A stretch of DNA of 5,492 nucleotides. It comes from Nitrosotalea sp. (GTDB taxonomy: Archaea > Halobacteriota > Syntropharchaeia > Alkanophagales > Methanospirareceae). Position 1 is the first letter of the stretch, and every line of letters begins with the position of its first letter. The position numbers were made by a program, and so were the translations under genes. The stretch lies in assembly GCA_020725315.1 (NCBI GenBank), contig DYFG01000103.1, forward strand, positions 1-5,492, given 5' to 3'. This document shows positions 5,401-5,492 of this stretch, in pieces. The notes under the pieces were generated by a model that was given only the letters and a program-made list of their open reading frames with translations, was not told where the DNA came from and did not search any database.

Positions 5401-5408
5401 TTAAAAGG
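5397..5408. repeat. Perfect 12-bp palindrome at the recombinase break point
   Basis: CCTTTTAAAAGG reads the same on both strands. It contains the TAA that stops the - strand frame ahead of the recombinase fragment. It lies where recombinase similarity fades, so it may mark a deletion or rearrangement junction, or be simple A/T-rich chance. Confidence 0.45.
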
Positions 5409-5490
5409 TTTTCGATTTTTCCTTTTGCGGGTTTGGGTTTGGCTTGAAATATGATTTTCCCCCTTTACTGGCGAGAATATCGCAGTTATC
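5401..5490 (-). other. Open - strand stretch ahead of the recombinase, possible N-terminal relic
   Basis: In the same frame as the recombinase fragment, 29 codons are open from the right edge and end at the TAA 5403-5401. The readable end is KPNPNPQKEKSKTF. The KEKSK-type stretch recalls the linker between the SAM-like and catalytic domains of archaeal XerA-like enzymes. If so, an internal piece with the first catalytic arginine has been deleted. A second - strand frame is open over the same bases for about 34 codons (ending RKPFKRDT), so the assignment is weak. Confidence 0.2.
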
Positions 5491-5492
5491 TC

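Noticed and set aside
5429..5442. GGGTTTGGGTTTGG, a telomere-like or G-quadruplex-like tract.
   Set aside because: There are only two full G-triplets and one pair; it codes Pro-Asn repeats on the - strand and is too short to be meaningful.

Overview
The window looks archaeal, probably euryarchaeal. It carries a Hel308/Ski2-like helicase, a type II methionine aminopeptidase of the short archaeal form (295 aa, without the N-terminal extension of eukaryotic enzymes), an RNA 3'-terminal phosphate cyclase and the remains of a XerA-like archaeal tyrosine recombinase. Shine-Dalgarno-like sites (GGAG, AGGAGG) and GTG starts are used. A narrower placement, for example in the methanogen/ANME-related lineages, is only an impression and cannot be settled from this sequence.

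Positions 1-4113 are a compact core block read on the + strand. It starts with the tail of an unidentified gene whose stop overlaps the helicase start (ATGA), followed by the helicase (71-2122), the aminopeptidase (2166-3053) and the cyclase (3085-4113). The gaps are 43 and 31 bases, so the block is probably one operon. The products act in different processes: DNA repair at stalled forks, removal of the initiator methionine, and conversion of RNA 3'-phosphates to 2',3'-cyclic ends. The grouping therefore looks like shared expression of housekeeping information-processing genes, not one pathway. An 8-bp hairpin sits just before the cyclase start codon.

Positions 4114-5492 have a different character and look like a decaying accessory zone. 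On the + strand there is a short reading frame broken by an apparent GT-dinucleotide slip. On the - strand, reading from the right edge, there is a tyrosine recombinase that has lost its N-terminal half and its catalytic tyrosine. Next comes a small gene with an excellent ribosome binding site but a one-base shift right after its ATG. After that comes a two-helix membrane protein frame with no usable start and a likely frameshift. A good archaeal BRE/TATA element, a Shine-Dalgarno site and an ATG also point leftward through the + strand relic. Several perfect short inverted repeats lie between these pieces.

No tRNA, rRNA, CRISPR array or complete insertion sequence was found. I see no convincing new multi-gene system. 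The most interesting part is the right-hand remnant zone: a disabled recombinase with two small unrecognised reading frames beside it.
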